Source: Paenibacillus woosongensis (lineage in GTDB: Bacteria; Bacillota; Bacilli; Paenibacillales; Paenibacillaceae). From it: 64,000 nucleotides of DNA. The stretch covers positions 62,001 through 126,000 of the forward strand of contig NZ_WNZW01000012.1 in NCBI RefSeq assembly GCF_009725165.1, in the 5' to 3' direction. This document shows positions 53,325 to 63,925 of this stretch, piece by piece. The position numbers and the translations under genes are program-made. The notes beneath the pieces were generated by a model, which was not told the origin of the DNA, ran no database searches, and worked only from the letters and a program-made list of their open reading frames with translations. Each line of letters begins with the position of its first letter. Within the stretch, counting starts at the first letter, position 1.

Positions 53325-54392
53325 TTATTTAATCGGATATCTCCAGCCAAGCGGATCATCAAGTTGACCGCGCTGAATGCCCGTGATCGTGTCATACAGC
53401 TTCTTGGACAACTCGCCGGTTTTGCCTTCGGCAATGTTCAGCTCAAGCTCCCCCCATTTCATGCTGCCGATCGGCGAAATGACAGCGGCCGTACCCGTTC
53501 CAAAGGCTTCTTCAAGCCATCCCTTCTGATGCGCCTCGGCCAGCTCCTCCATTGCAACTTTGCGTTCGCTCACCGGAACTCCCCATGATTTCAGCAGCGC
53601 GATAACGGAATCTCGCGTTACCCCGGCCAAGATGCTTCCTGACAACTCGGGTGTAATAACTTCACCGTTCACCTTGAAGAAGACGTTCATGCTGCCGACT
53701 TCCTCAACATATTTGCTCTCTGCTCCATCCAGCCAGAGCACCTGCGAATAGCCCGACTTCTTCGCATCCTCCTGAGCTTTGATGCTAGCCGCGTAGTTGC
53801 TTGCCGTTTTTGCAGCACCGGTTCCGCCGCGGAAAGCCCGAACATAACGCTGTTCTACGTGAATGCTGACCGGATGGATACCCTCGGGATAATAGGAACC
53901 AACCGGTGAAAGAATGACCAGCAGCTTATATGTGTGCGAAGCCCGTACGCCGAGACACGGCTCAGTAGCAATGATAAACGGACGAATATATAAGGCGTTC
54001 TCTTCTCCCGACGGAATCCATGATGCATCGACTTTTATAAGCTCCGTGATCCCCTGCAGCAGCGTAGAAGGCTCTACCTGTGGAATGCTTAACCGCTCGC
54101 AGGAGTCGTTCAGCCGCTTCAGGTTCATATCCGGCCGGAACAGCACCAATTCCCCGGCAGCCGTCCGATATGCTTTCATCCCTTCGAATACTTCCTGCCC
54201 GTAATGGAACACCATCGCCGAAGGATCAAGGGCAATCGGACCATAAGGGACGATTTTCAGATCATGCCAACCCGCCTCAAGCGAATATTCCATCGTCAGC
54301 ATATGGTCGCTGAAATATTGCCCAAAGCCCAGGGCCCCCGGGTCCGGCTTCTGCTTCAAATTCTGACTTAATTCAATGTTCAAGCTCCCCAT
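53325..54392 (-). CDS. ilvE: Branched-chain amino acid aminotransferase
   Basis: The 355-residue PLP enzyme belongs to fold-type IV aminotransferases of the eukaryotic-like BCAT group. Landmarks are FHYGQEVFEGMKAYR, RLSIPQVE, YIRPFIIATEPCLGVRAS, the PLP Lys in GGTGAAKTASNYAAS, and EVGSMNVFFKVNGEVITPELSGSILAGVTRDSV. It interconverts Val, Leu and Ile with their 2-oxo acids using glutamate/2-oxoglutarate. GAGAGGAC precedes the ATG. It is monocistronic, with its own promoter and terminator. Confidence 0.95.
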   Translation of the reverse strand: MGSLNIELSQNLKQKPDPGALGFGQYFSDHMLTMEYSLEAGWHDLKIVPYGPIALDPSAMVFHYGQEVFEGMKAYRTAAGELVLFRPDMNLKRLNDSCERLSIPQVEPSTLLQGITELIKVDASWIPSGEENALYIRPFIIATEPCLGVRASHTYKLLVILSPVGSYYPEGIHPVSIHVEQRYVRAFRGGTGAAKTASNYAASIKAQEDAKKSGYSQVLWLDGAESKYVEEVGSMNVFFKVNGEVITPELSGSILAGVTRDSVIALLKSWGVPVSERKVAMEELAEAHQKGWLEEAFGTGTAAVISPIGSMKWGELELNIAEGKTGELSKKLYDTITGIQRGQLDDPLGWRYPIK

Positions 54393-54427
54393 TACTACAC
54401 GTCCTCTCGATTATTAACTCTATCTTT

Positions 54428-54481
54428 ACTATAGCGCTCATTCAATCATTGATCAATAATATGATATCGATCATTATCATA
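54428..54481 (-). promoter_or_regulatory. ilvE promoter with adjacent palindrome
   Basis: TTGATC (54456-54451) and TATAGT (54433-54428) on the minus strand are 17 bases apart. Directly upstream of the -35 lies TATGATA...TATCATA (54460-54481), a 7-base inverted repeat that may bind a dimeric regulator. The palindrome loosely resembles a Fur box but its half-sites are spaced differently. Confidence 0.6.
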
Positions 54482-54620
54482 GTTCGTATCTATAACGCGC
54501 AAGCTTCACACCCGTTACATGTAAACTAAATGACCACTGACCTCTATGTTTGTGGGCTTTTGCATTTTTGGTTTATAATTTTCACAAGAGCTTCGTCATT
54601 TTAATCGGGGGGCCTGCCTT

Positions 54621-55307
54621 ATGTGTGGACGTTTTACTATCACAGTTCCTTATGAAGAACTATTGCTGCGCTATTATATTGATGAAGATACAAACACAAA
54701 CTATGAACCTTCCTATAACGCAGCTCCTATGCAATACATCCCGGCAGTAGTCAAAGGCAGTAACGGGAACCGGTTGGGGAGCCTTCGCTGGGGGTTAGTC
54801 CCGTCCTGGGCTAAAGATGATAAAATCGCCAGCAAAATGATTAACGCAAGAGCTGAAACAATTACCGAAAAACCTTCATTTAATCGATTGATTACGTCCC
54901 GCCGCTGTATTATCCCTGCTGATGGTTTTTACGAATGGCAGCAGCGGGCAAAATCAAAGCAGCCGTTTCGAATCACATTGAAGGACGAGGGGATTTTCTC
55001 TTTCGCAGGGCTTTACGATATTTGGATGGACCCAAGCGGAAACAAACTGGCGACCTGCACCATCATCACTACTGCGCCGAATCGTCTAATGGCCGATATT
55101 CATAACAGAATGCCGGTTATTCTCCAAAAGGAAGATGAAGCAGAATGGCTTGACAGGGATCATGCAGATGTACCGGCACTTATACAATTGTTGAGGCCGT
55201 ATGACTCCAATGAAATGAGGGCCTATCCAGTATCGTCTGAAGTAGGCAACGTAAGGAATAATGATACTAAGCTGCTGGAAGAAGTAAAGCCTGCCGATCT
55301 TCTATAA
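54621..55307 (+). CDS. SOS response-associated (SRAP/YedK/HMCES) protein
   Basis: The 228-residue protein begins MCGRFTIT, which leaves the catalytic Cys2 at the mature N-terminus, as in YedK and HMCES. Further motifs are YNAAPMQYIPAV, LRWGLVPSWAKD, INARAETITEKPSF, RRCIIPADGFYEWQ and DIHNRMPVIL, covering the active-site Asn, Glu and His. The family cross-links to abasic sites in single-stranded DNA and shields them. ATCGGGGGG lies upstream of the ATG. The gene is divergent from ilvE. Confidence 0.92.
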   Translation: MCGRFTITVPYEELLLRYYIDEDTNTNYEPSYNAAPMQYIPAVVKGSNGNRLGSLRWGLVPSWAKDDKIASKMINARAETITEKPSFNRLITSRRCIIPADGFYEWQQRAKSKQPFRITLKDEGIFSFAGLYDIWMDPSGNKLATCTIITTAPNRLMADIHNRMPVILQKEDEAEWLDRDHADVPALIQLLRPYDSNEMRAYPVSSEVGNVRNNDTKLLEEVKPADLL

Positions 55308-55531
55308 GCAAGTGCACTGTATCTCTAAACCATGACCAACAATCCAGGAGGTCCAATAACTAATACATTTGTCGCCTGTCCCAGGTGAGTTCAACCGTAA
55401 GCACCCTCGTGTACTGCACCACGAAGTAAACAAGCAAGAAATCCTCGGCGACCCTTGATATATATATATACGATTTTTAAATAATATGTTCTACTATAAT
55501 CATAGGTTATATCTATGGAAGAAGGGATAAC

Positions 55532-56410
55532 TTGGAACACCGTCTGCTAGAATACTTTATCGCCGTGAGCGAGGAACTGCATTTCACGAAAGCCGCGGAC
55601 AATCTGGGGATTTCCCAGCCGACGCTCAGTCACCAAATCCGCTTGCTGGAAGAGCAGTTGGGCACGCCGCTGTTCCACCGGTCGGGCAAGAAAATTCATT
55701 TGACCCAGGCCGGAACGGTTCTGCTGGAGCATGCCCGCCGGGTGTTTCACGAACTGGAGCAGGCGAAGCTGGTCATCGGCGAATTGACCGGGCTGCGGCG
55801 AGGCCGATTAAGAATCGGCTGCTCGGGCAATCATTTGCTGATTCAGTCCATCATTTCCTTTCATCGCCAGTTTCCCGGCATCGAGCTATCCATCGTCGAA
55901 CTGGCGACCGAAGAAACCCGCGAACGGCTGCTCACCAACAAGCTGGATCTCGGGGTCGTATTTCTGCCGCTGAAGGACGAGCAGCTCATCAGTCTTCCTC
56001 TGTATAAAGAGGAACTCGTCGTCATCGTTCCCCAGGATCATCCGTTTGCGGAATCGAGCGGCATTGAACTGCGAGAGCTGGCCCTGTCGCCTCTCGTCTT
56101 GTTTCCTCCAAAGTTTCTGGCCCGGCAAATGCTGGATGCGTCCTGTGCTGAAATTGGCATTCAGCTCAGTCCTGTTATCGAGTTGTCCACGATGGAATCC
56201 CAGTGCCAAATGGTTGCTCATCACGTAGGCTTGAGCGTCGTGCCCAAATCCTACACCGCAACGCTTCGGGACCCGCGCCTTGTCAGTGTCCCCATCGCCG
56301 AACCTGCCCCCTACCGCAGTGTTGGCATCGTGTACCGCAAAGATACATACATGGATACAGCCATACAGGCTTTTATCGAGCACTTATCCTCCAATTTGCA
56401 AACGGACTAA
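55532..56410 (+). CDS. LysR-family transcriptional regulator
   Basis: The 292-residue protein starts with the LysR winged helix (RLLEYFIAVSEELHFTKAADNLGISQPTLSHQIRLLEEQLGTPLFHR) and continues with a two-lobed effector domain (RLRIGCSGNHLLIQSIISFHRQFPGIELSIVE). It resembles the CynR/CidR-like group. The start is TTG with AAGGG five bases upstream. No metabolic target is adjacent, so effector and regulon are unknown. The 225 bases before it hold a short (TA) run but no gene. Confidence 0.9.
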   Translation: MEHRLLEYFIAVSEELHFTKAADNLGISQPTLSHQIRLLEEQLGTPLFHRSGKKIHLTQAGTVLLEHARRVFHELEQAKLVIGELTGLRRGRLRIGCSGNHLLIQSIISFHRQFPGIELSIVELATEETRERLLTNKLDLGVVFLPLKDEQLISLPLYKEELVVIVPQDHPFAESSGIELRELALSPLVLFPPKFLARQMLDASCAEIGIQLSPVIELSTMESQCQMVAHHVGLSVVPKSYTATLRDPRLVSVPIAEPAPYRSVGIVYRKDTYMDTAIQAFIEHLSSNLQTD

Positions 56411-56441
56411 CGAGTATTTTCCTTTACCCCACACAGTCAAA

Positions 56442-56480
56442 AGGCTCTCCTCCATGCACAATCATCATGGAGGAGAGCCT
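56442..56480. terminator. Bidirectional terminator between lysR-type gene and parC
   Basis: A perfect 15-bp stem (AGGCTCTCCTCCATG and complement) with a nine-base loop is flanked by TTTTG on the minus strand and TGTTTGG on the plus strand. Confidence 0.82.
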
Positions 56481-56498
56481 GTTTGGCTTGCTGTTATG

Positions 56499-58961
56499 CT
56501 ATTTGGCCTGCGCCTCTTCGCCGCGCTGCGGCACAATCAGTAAATCGATAATTTCGTCCCCTTTGCCTACAGAGGCTAGTGCCTTCCCGATCGATTTGCG
56601 ATCGGCCAGCGGGGCCGCTTCCGAATTAAACCCATATGACTCGCCCTGCTTCGTCATAGCTACGATGTCCAGCGCTTCCTTGCAATGGAAGCCGCCCGCA
56701 ATGCGGCTGCCGTTCGGCTTCACGCGCTTGCCTTCCTTGAACTCGAACGTCTGCACGCCGCGTCCGCCGCGGCTTTGCATCGGATAATCCAGCAGCAGGC
56801 TGCGCTTGCCGTAACCCAGGTCAGAGACGACCAGGATTTCTCCTTCTTCGCCTTCCACCCAAAGTGCGGCTACCACCTCGTCGCCGTCCTTCAGGCCAAT
56901 GCCTTTAACACCAGAAGCAACGCGTCCCATCGGGTTGACTTCATTTTCGGCAAAGCGAATCGCCATGCCATCCTTCGTGAGCAGCAGGATTTCGGCCGTG
57001 TTCCGGCTGAGCTGCACCTGAATGATTTCATCCCCATCCGCAACCTTCGCAGCGGCGACGGCGCCGGAGCGCTTCGTCTCGTAGTCCTTCAGCAGCGTGC
57101 GTTTTACCTGTCCGCGTTTCGTCACGAATACGAGGCTTGTATCCGGCTCTTCAAAGGTTTTGATCGGGATAACACTAACGATGTGGTCTTCCTTGGCCAT
57201 GGCGATAACATTGACGATCGCCGTTCCGTTATCCTTCCACTTGAACTCGGGAATTTGATGCACAGGCAGCACGAAGTATTGCCCCCGCTGCGTAAAGATC
57301 AGCACATTTTGCAGCGTATCCACATCAAGGATATGCTTAATGTAATCGCCGTCCTTCACACCCGAGCCGTCCAGCTCGCCGCCGGAGCGGGTAAAGGAAA
57401 GCATGCTCGTACGCTTGATATAACCTTCATTAGACAGCGTAACAAGCACATCTTCCTGAGCGACCATGACTTCAAGGTTAACCTTGATTTCCTCAACCTC
57501 GCCCTGAATTTCCGAGCGGCGGTCCACGCCGTATTTCTCCCGGATTTCCAATAGTTCTTTCTTAATAACCGCAATCAGCTTCTTGTCGCTCTCCAGAATT
57601 CCCCGCAGCGTGGCAATTTTCTTGTTCAGCTCGTTTAATTCTTTCTCTAACGACGTAATTTCCAAATTCGTCAAGCGGTACAATTGCAAAGTAAGGATCG
57701 CGTCAGCCTGCCGCTCGGTAAATCCGAACATCCATTGCAGATTGTTCTGAGCATCCTGACGGTTCTTGGAAGCCTTGATCGCGGCAATGACCTCGTCAAG
57801 AATATTCAGCGCTTTGACCAGGCCCTCGACAACATGGGCCCGATCCTCCGCCTTCTCCAGCTCGTACTGCGTTCTGAATGTCACGACCTCGCGCTGGTGG
57901 GCGATATAAGCTTCAAGGATCGGCTTCAAGCCGAGCTGGCGCGGCGCCTTGTTGACGATCGCCACCATGTTGAAGTTATAGGTTACCTGCAAATCGGTTT
58001 TCTTCAGCAAATACGCCAAAATCCCCTGGGCATCCGCATCCTTCCGCAGCTCTACGACAATCCGCAGCCCTTCGCGGCCGCTCTCGTCGCGAACTTCGGC
58101 GATCCCGTCCACCTTCTTCTCCAGGCGGATATTCTCCATTGCGGTAACCAAGCGAGACTTAACAACCTGGTATGGAATTTCCGTAATCACGATCTGCTGC
58201 TTCCCGCCGCGCAGTGACTCAATTTCCGTCTTCGCGCGGATATAGATGCGGCCTCGCCCAGTCTCGTAGGCATCCTTGATGCCTTCTTCACCCATGATGA
58301 TGCCGTGGGTCGGAAAGTCCGGCCCCTTCACATAGGCGCGGATTTCTTCCAGGCTCATGCTTGGCTTCTCCATGACCGCAATACACGCATCAATGACTTC
58401 GCGCAGATTATGCGGCGGAATTTCAGTAGCGAAGCCTGCGGAAATTCCGCTGACGCCGTTGACTAGCAGATTCGGATACCGCGATGGAAGCACGACAGGC
58501 TCCATCGCGGTATTGTCGAAATTGTCCTTGAACGGAACTGTCCGCTTATCGATGTCACGCAGCAGCTCCATGGCGATCGGCGACAATCTTGCCTCGGTAT
58601 AACGCATCGCCGCTGCCGGGTCATCGTCCTGCGAGCCCCAATTCCCATGGCCATCTATCAGCACATGCCCCATTTTCCAAGGCTGGGCCATGCGCACCAT
58701 TCCCTCGTAAATCGAAGAGTCGCCGTGCGGATGGTAATTCCCCATTACGTCTCCGACTGTCTTGGCGGATTTGCGATACGGCTTGTCCGGAGTGTTCCCC
58801 GAATCGTACATGGCGTATAGAATCCGTCTTTGAACAGGCTTCAGGCCGTCGCGCACATCGGGAATAGCGCGATCCTGAATGATATATTTGGAATACCGGC
58901 CAAACCGGTCGCCAACGACTTCCTCCAAATAGGCCGGCAAAAAGTTCTCCATTAAACTCAA
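56499..58961 (-). CDS. parC: DNA topoisomerase IV subunit A
   Basis: The 820-residue subunit cuts and rejoins DNA to unlink daughter chromosomes. The start ([38 protein letters not shown]), the catalytic Tyr121 in [11 protein letters not shown] and C-terminal beta-pinwheel repeats identify the GyrA/ParC family. Pairing with parE makes it ParC rather than GyrA. The quinolone-resistance region reads [12 protein letters not shown], with the Ser and Glu usual in susceptible strains. The start is probably TTG 58961 (GGGTG upstream); ATG 58952 is possible. It follows parE by 13 bases. Confidence 0.93.
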   Translation of the reverse strand: MSLMENFLPAYLEEVVGDRFGRYSKYIIQDRAIPDVRDGLKPVQRRILYAMYDSGNTPDKPYRKSAKTVGDVMGNYHPHGDSSIYEGMVRMAQPWKMGHVLIDGHGNWGSQDDDPAAAMRYTEARLSPIAMELLRDIDKRTVPFKDNFDNTAMEPVVLPSRYPNLLVNGVSGISAGFATEIPPHNLREVIDACIAVMEKPSMSLEEIRAYVKGPDFPTHGIIMGEEGIKDAYETGRGRIYIRAKTEIESLRGGKQQIVITEIPYQVVKSRLVTAMENIRLEKKVDGIAEVRDESGREGLRIVVELRKDADAQGILAYLLKKTDLQVTYNFNMVAIVNKAPRQLGLKPILEAYIAHQREVVTFRTQYELEKAEDRAHVVEGLVKALNILDEVIAAIKASKNRQDAQNNLQWMFGFTERQADAILTLQLYRLTNLEITSLEKELNELNKKIATLRGILESDKKLIAVIKKELLEIREKYGVDRRSEIQGEVEEIKVNLEVMVAQEDVLVTLSNEGYIKRTSMLSFTRSGGELDGSGVKDGDYIKHILDVDTLQNVLIFTQRGQYFVLPVHQIPEFKWKDNGTAIVNVIAMAKEDHIVSVIPIKTFEEPDTSLVFVTKRGQVKRTLLKDYETKRSGAVAAAKVADGDEIIQVQLSRNTAEILLLTKDGMAIRFAENEVNPMGRVASGVKGIGLKDGDEVVAALWVEGEEGEILVVSDLGYGKRSLLLDYPMQSRGGRGVQTFEFKEGKRVKPNGSRIAGGFHCKEALDIVAMTKQGESYGFNSEAAPLADRKSIGKALASVGKGDEIIDLLIVPQRGEEAQAK

Positions 58962-58974
58962 ATCAAGTCACCCT

Positions 58975-60960
58975 CTATTCCTCATACTCCGTGAAATCTA
59001 CATTTTCGACGATCCAGCGCTTCCGTGGATCAACCTTATCGCCCATTAACGTGGACACGCGGCGCTCCGCCTTTGTAGCGTCCTCGATCTGCACCTGGAG
59101 CAGCGTCCGTGTCTCCGGATTCATCGTCGTTTCCCACAGCTGATCCGGGTTCATTTCTCCGAGTCCTTTATAACGCTGCAGTTCGAAATTTTTGCCGAAT
59201 TCCTTTAAATAATTTTGCAGCTGCTCGTCAGTCCACGCATATCTAACCGTCTCAAGCTTGCCGGATTTGCGCGTAATTTTGTATAGCGGAGGCTGGGCAA
59301 TATACACCCGTCCCGCATCGATCAGCGGCTTCATATAGCGGTAGAAGAAGGTCAGCAGCAGCACCTGGATGTGCGCGCCGTCCGTGTCCGCGTCCGTCAT
59401 AATGATGATCTTGGAATAATTGCTGTCCTCCAGCGCAAATTCCGTGCCGATGCCGGCGCCAATCGCCGAGATAATGTACCGGTACTCATCGTTCTTTAAT
59501 ATATCCGCGAGCTTTGCCTTTTCCGGGTTCATCGGCTTTCCTTTTAGCGGCAGAATCGCCTGGGTCTTTGAATCCCGGCCCTGCTTGGCGGAGCCGCCAG
59601 CGGAGTCGCCCTCCACGATGAACAGCTCGTTGCGCGTGAAATCCTTCGATTGAGCAGGAGTAAGCTTGCCGCCGAGGTTGGAGCTCTCGCTGCGCTTCTT
59701 GCCTGTGCGCATTTCATCCCTTGCTTTGCGGGCTGCTTCGCGGGCCCTGGATGCCTGCACAGCCTTTTTGATCAGCAGCTGAGCCACCTGCGGGTTCTCT
59801 TCCAGAAACAGCGCCATATTCTCGGAGACGACAGCATCCACTGTGCTTCTAGCCGAGGCGCTGCCGAGCTGATCTTTCGTTTGACCGACGAACTCGACTT
59901 CAGCCATCTTGACACTGATAACCGCCATCATGCCCTCGCGCAGATCCGTTCCTTCCAGGTTCTTATCCTTCTCCTTCAGGAGGCCGTTCTTGCGGGCGTA
60001 ATCATTCATGACCCGCGTATACGCGGTCTTGAAGCCTGTCTCATGCGTTCCTCCCCCGCGGGTCGGAATTGAGTTAACGAAGGAAGCCAGCGTCTCGGTA
60101 TACCCTGCGTTATATTGCAAAGCAACCTCAACCTCGACGTCCTCCTTCTCCGCATAGAAATGAATGACGTCGTGCAGCACTTCCTTGCCTTCGTTCAGGA
60201 ACTGGACGAACTGGCTTGCTCCGCCCTCGTAATAAAACTCATCTGCCCGATCGGAGCGCTCGTCCTTCAGCGTAACCTTGAGCCCGGAATTCAGAAAGGC
60301 AATTTCCTGCAGGCGCTCGGCCAGCGTATCGTAATTCAGCCCGATTCCGTTCGGAAATACGCGAATATCCGGTTTAAAAGTCACTTTCGTACCAGTCCGG
60401 TTCGTATTGCCGATGATCTCCAGTCCGCTAACAGGCTCCCCGACATGCTCCTTTCCCTTCTTATCGACCCAGTATTCGAAGCGCTGGCGGTGGATTTTGC
60501 CGTCCCGGTAAATTTCGACCTCCAGCCACTCGGACAGCGCGTTCGTCACCGAAGCGCCAACGCCGTGCAGGCCGCCTGACTTCTTGTAGCCCGAACCGCC
60601 GAATTTGCCCCCCGCGTGCAGAATCGTGAACACGACCTGCGGCGTTGGAATTCCGGTCTTGTGAATGCTCGTGGGTATGCCCCGCCCGTTATCGAATACG
60701 GTTACCGATCCGTCCTTGTTCAATGAGATATCGATCTTAGAGCAATACTTCGCCAAATGCTCGTCTACAGCGTTATCCACGATCTCCCATACTAAATGAT
60801 GTAATCCCGACGAGCTCGTACTGCCGATATACATACCTGGCCGTTTACGTACCGCGACAAGCCCTTCGAGCACTTGAATGTCGTCAGCGTCGTATCCTGA
60901 AGCCGCCGTACCGACCGCTGGCTGGACGGCGTCTTCAAACAAATCGATTTGATCGGCCAT
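58975..60960 (-). CDS. parE: DNA topoisomerase IV subunit B
   Basis: The 661-residue ATPase subunit has the GHKL ATP-binding motifs (VWEIVDNAVDEHLAKYC, VFDNGRGIPTSIH, GGLHGVGASVTNALS) and the TOPRIM motifs (FIVEGDSAGGSAKQGRD, IIIMTDADTDGAHIQ). Length and the following parC gene point to ParE rather than GyrB. It binds ATP to drive strand passage. GGGGGAGC precedes the ATG. Confidence 0.93.
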   Translation of the reverse strand: MADQIDLFEDAVQPAVGTAASGYDADDIQVLEGLVAVRKRPGMYIGSTSSSGLHHLVWEIVDNAVDEHLAKYCSKIDISLNKDGSVTVFDNGRGIPTSIHKTGIPTPQVVFTILHAGGKFGGSGYKKSGGLHGVGASVTNALSEWLEVEIYRDGKIHRQRFEYWVDKKGKEHVGEPVSGLEIIGNTNRTGTKVTFKPDIRVFPNGIGLNYDTLAERLQEIAFLNSGLKVTLKDERSDRADEFYYEGGASQFVQFLNEGKEVLHDVIHFYAEKEDVEVEVALQYNAGYTETLASFVNSIPTRGGGTHETGFKTAYTRVMNDYARKNGLLKEKDKNLEGTDLREGMMAVISVKMAEVEFVGQTKDQLGSASARSTVDAVVSENMALFLEENPQVAQLLIKKAVQASRAREAARKARDEMRTGKKRSESSNLGGKLTPAQSKDFTRNELFIVEGDSAGGSAKQGRDSKTQAILPLKGKPMNPEKAKLADILKNDEYRYIISAIGAGIGTEFALEDSNYSKIIIMTDADTDGAHIQVLLLTFFYRYMKPLIDAGRVYIAQPPLYKITRKSGKLETVRYAWTDEQLQNYLKEFGKNFELQRYKGLGEMNPDQLWETTMNPETRTLLQVQIEDATKAERRVSTLMGDKVDPRKRWIVENVDFTEYEE

Positions 60961-61040
60961 TCATGCTCCCCCTTTTATGCTTCTTTATGTAGACATTTGA
61001 CTTACAAATGCAAACAGATGTTTTGGTTTCCTTGTCCATT

Positions 61041-62030
61041 TTAATTCAATATATCCTGTTTCGTAAAGACAAGGAATGAAACAACGAGCGATCCAAGGCC
61101 CCAAACAGCCAGCACGCCCAATGAAAAACCTAGTGTCATTCCTTCGATCGGCGCGGGCGTTCCCGCCAAATATTGCGTCAGACCCAAATTGACCATAAAC
61201 AAATATTTTGCGCTCGTCCAGGCCGATGCCAAATTCGTCAGGATATTGCCTGCAATCAAGGCCGCCATCATAATGACGATGCTTGCCGCTGTGCTTCGCA
61301 CAAGCACGGATACCATAAAGGCGAGCATAGCCACAACCGAACTGACGAACCAGATCAGCCCCATTTGCATCAATATATACTTCCACTGTGGAACAGCGTG
61401 TACTCCTGTTATATCGACATCTGCGCCCTGAAGTTTAAATCCGGTAAAGACAGGCAAATTAAACCCTTTATACCCGAAAAATAGTCCCGATATCAAATAA
61501 CATATGATAAACGTGGACACGACGATCAGCGACACGAACATGAGCAAAGTGATCAGCTTGCTCAGCAGCACCTTCCAGCGCCTGACCGGCCGGGTCAGCA
61601 GCATTTTAATCGTCCCGCTCGTACGTTCCGAAGAGACGATATCCGACCCGATGCCCATAATAAGCAGCGGAATGAACAATGTCGCCGCATTATCAAGAAA
61701 CTCCTTTGTAAAGGCGACGGCTCCAGGCTGCCGGGGATTCACGTCGTGCTCCAAATAATATTTCATCTGCTGAATATAAATGAGACGGTATTTCTTCCAT
61801 TCCTCCGGCACACGGTCGCTTCCCAGGGAATTCTGATTGTCCGTAATCGCCTGCTGCACTTCCCTGCGCCAATCCGTGCCGAATTTGCTCCGCTTATCCT
61901 CTGCCGCCCGCAATTGCGCATAAGAGAATATCGGGACAAGCACGAGCAGTACCAGCAGGATGACGTAGAAGCGCTTCTTCTTAATCATCTTGATCGTTTC
62001 ATTCTTCACCAATGCCATCATACTATTCAA
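61041..62030 (-). CDS. ABC-2-type transporter permease
   Basis: The ~329-residue membrane protein has one helix near the N-terminus (RFYVILLVLLVLVPIFSYA), an extracellular domain of ~90 residues, then about five more helices. The segment SSERTSGTIKMLLTRPVRRWKVLLSKLI is typical of ABC-2 exporters. It overlaps the ATPase gene by eight bases when started at TTG 62030, which lies eight bases after GGAAGG; GTG 62039 is a weaker choice. It and the ATPase should form an exporter of unknown cargo. Confidence 0.87.
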   Translation of the reverse strand: MNSMMALVKNETIKMIKKKRFYVILLVLLVLVPIFSYAQLRAAEDKRSKFGTDWRREVQQAITDNQNSLGSDRVPEEWKKYRLIYIQQMKYYLEHDVNPRQPGAVAFTKEFLDNAATLFIPLLIMGIGSDIVSSERTSGTIKMLLTRPVRRWKVLLSKLITLLMFVSLIVVSTFIICYLISGLFFGYKGFNLPVFTGFKLQGADVDITGVHAVPQWKYILMQMGLIWFVSSVVAMLAFMVSVLVRSTAASIVIMMAALIAGNILTNLASAWTSAKYLFMVNLGLTQYLAGTPAPIEGMTLGFSLGVLAVWGLGSLVVSFLVFTKQDILN

Positions 62031-63045
62031 TGCTCTCACCTTCCGTCAATTCAAGGAACAGCTGCTCCAGCGTAGGATTGATCTTCTGTACGGCATGTAC
62101 CTGAATTTCTTCCGCAACCAGCCGGGGCATTAGCGCTGGGACCTCTTCTGGCAGCATTTGCGTTACGATAGCCTGCTCGCTCATCCCGGCTAGAATTGTA
62201 TCGTCCAGCACTTGGTCGGGATCGGGAATGATCGTGATCCCGGCGGCAGACAACAGCTCCAAGCCGCGCTCGCGGGGGGACAGCTCCCAAATCACATAAT
62301 TCGAATTTTTCGAGATCATCTCCTCCACGGCACCCACCGCCAGCACGCGCCCTCGGCTGATGATCGCTACGCGGTCGCACAATAATTGAATTTCGCTGAG
62401 CAAATGGCTGGACACGAATACGGCTAAGCCTTCCTCGGCCAGCCGGCGAATGAATATCCGCAGCTCCTTGATTCCTTTGGGATCGAGTCCGTTCGTCGGC
62501 TCATCAAGAATTAACAACTTGGGGCGCCCAAGCAGTGCCTGAGCGATGCCAAGCCGCTGGCGCATGCCCAGAGAGTAGGTCTTGACCTTATCGTGGATAC
62601 GCTGGTCTAGGCCGACAACCTCTACGACTTCGGCGATTCGCTGCTCGCCTATGCCGGGCATCATTCTTGCGAAATGCTGCAAGTTCTCCCAGCCCGTCAA
62701 ATAAGGATATACTTCAGGATTTTCCACGATTGAACCGACGTAGGCAAGCGCCTGCTCCGGCTGCTTTCTGACGTCGAATCCGCAAATCCTCACCTTGCCC
62801 TCCGTCGGGCGGATCAAATCAACAAGCATCCGGATCGTCGTCGTCTTTCCCGCGCCATTCGGACCCAGAAAGCCGAATACCTCGCCCTCCTGCACCTCAA
62901 ACGTCACATCCTGCACGATCCACTTTCGGCCGATCCGCTTCCTTAAATGCTCAACGCTGAGCACCATCTGCCTCTGCTTACCGCCATGCACATCCGCCCC
63001 TGATCCGCCATCCGGTGCAGGACGCCGCTTCGTTCCTGCGTTCAT
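62023..63045 (-). CDS. ABC-2-type transporter ATP-binding protein
   Basis: The ~340-residue ATPase has Walker A (GPNGAGKTT), a Q-loop region (VGSIVENPEVYPYL), signature (YSLGMRQRLGIAQALL), Walker B (LLILDEPTNGLD) and switch His (SSHLLSEI), in the pattern of BcrA/CcmA-like exporters. A ~100-residue C-terminal extension follows. ATG 63045 is eight bases after AGGGG. It is coupled to the downstream permease. BcrA likeness is by family only and does not show bacitracin resistance. Confidence 0.88.
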   Translation of the reverse strand: MNAGTKRRPAPDGGSGADVHGGKQRQMVLSVEHLRKRIGRKWIVQDVTFEVQEGEVFGFLGPNGAGKTTTIRMLVDLIRPTEGKVRICGFDVRKQPEQALAYVGSIVENPEVYPYLTGWENLQHFARMMPGIGEQRIAEVVEVVGLDQRIHDKVKTYSLGMRQRLGIAQALLGRPKLLILDEPTNGLDPKGIKELRIFIRRLAEEGLAVFVSSHLLSEIQLLCDRVAIISRGRVLAVGAVEEMISKNSNYVIWELSPRERGLELLSAAGITIIPDPDQVLDDTILAGMSEQAIVTQMLPEEVPALMPRLVAEEIQVHAVQKINPTLEQLFLELTEGESIE

Positions 63046-63100
63046 AAATTCCACCCCTTAATACTGTATCTGCACCTGCAGGCAGCACCGATTCCGGTCA

Positions 63101-63925
63101 TCATTTAACCCCTTGCAGGATCCGTTCCGCAATGATCTGATATCCGGCGCCGTTCGGATGAAAATGATCGCTCGCCAAATATTTTTGCGAATTATATGTA
63201 AACAGGTCAAACGTCGGCACGATCAGAGTACGTTCGCGCTTGCGCAATGTGTCCGCCGCAATATGATTCCACCGCGAAACGGCCTCGTCGCCAATTTCCC
63301 GCATTCCCGGCAGATCGGAGAACGGATTGTACAAGCTGACATAAACAAGCTGCGCCTGAGAATTAATCTCCAGAATACTGTCTGCAATGATCCCGAGTCG
63401 CTCCGATGCCTGCGTCACCGATTGCTCAAGCTCCGCTTCCGTAGGCAGCCTTCCTCCTGACTGCAGACTTTCCGCCCCTTTAAACAGATCGTTCCCTCCG
63501 ACCGACATGACGATGATATCGGCTTGGCTAAGCGAATATTGTACTCCTTTCTCTTTCAGCAATTCAGCCAGCCCTTCTGTCGTCAGACCGTTAATGCCGA
63601 GATTGTTGACCAGCTTTGAATCCCTTCCCCCGTTCTTCACCAGTTCGACGAAGCGTCTTGCGAACCCTTTGCCGCTATCGTCTCCCGTTCCTTTGGAGAG
63701 CGAATCCCCAATGGCCGTGACGTTCAGAACATTCGATGGTTCGGGCGGAACGCCCGGCTCTTCACCTGGCTGTTCGGTTATGCCCTGATTGAGCCCGATC
63801 CCGTTTCCTGCGGTTCCGGGCATAATCACGTCACTGACTGCATATAGAAATCCGGCAATGAGCAATACGGTGGACAACAGCGATATGACTCCGGTCGTCC
63901 GCCAAATCCGTGATGTGGATTTCAT
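63101..63925 (-). CDS. Secreted/membrane-anchored SGNH (GDSL) hydrolase
   Basis: The 274-residue protein has an N-terminal membrane helix or signal anchor, a Pro/Glu/Gly linker, then an SGNH hydrolase domain. Block I is AIGDSLSKGTG (nucleophilic Ser), block II has the Gly in NNLGINGLTT, block III is SVGGNDLF, and block V is SDHFHPNGAGY with the catalytic Asp and His. It resembles YpmR-type lipase/esterases and should act outside the membrane. Substrate unknown. The remaining 75 bases to the window end hold no gene that I can support. Confidence 0.88.
   Translation of the reverse strand: MKSTSRIWRTTGVISLLSTVLLIAGFLYAVSDVIMPGTAGNGIGLNQGITEQPGEEPGVPPEPSNVLNVTAIGDSLSKGTGDDSGKGFARRFVELVKNGGRDSKLVNNLGINGLTTEGLAELLKEKGVQYSLSQADIIVMSVGGNDLFKGAESLQSGGRLPTEAELEQSVTQASERLGIIADSILEINSQAQLVYVSLYNPFSDLPGMREIGDEAVSRWNHIAADTLRKRERTLIVPTFDLFTYNSQKYLASDHFHPNGAGYQIIAERILQGVK

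Noticed and set aside
56685..57554. Open frame of 289 codons on the plus strand
   Set aside because: It is antisense to parC and lacks a start signal and protein-like pattern.
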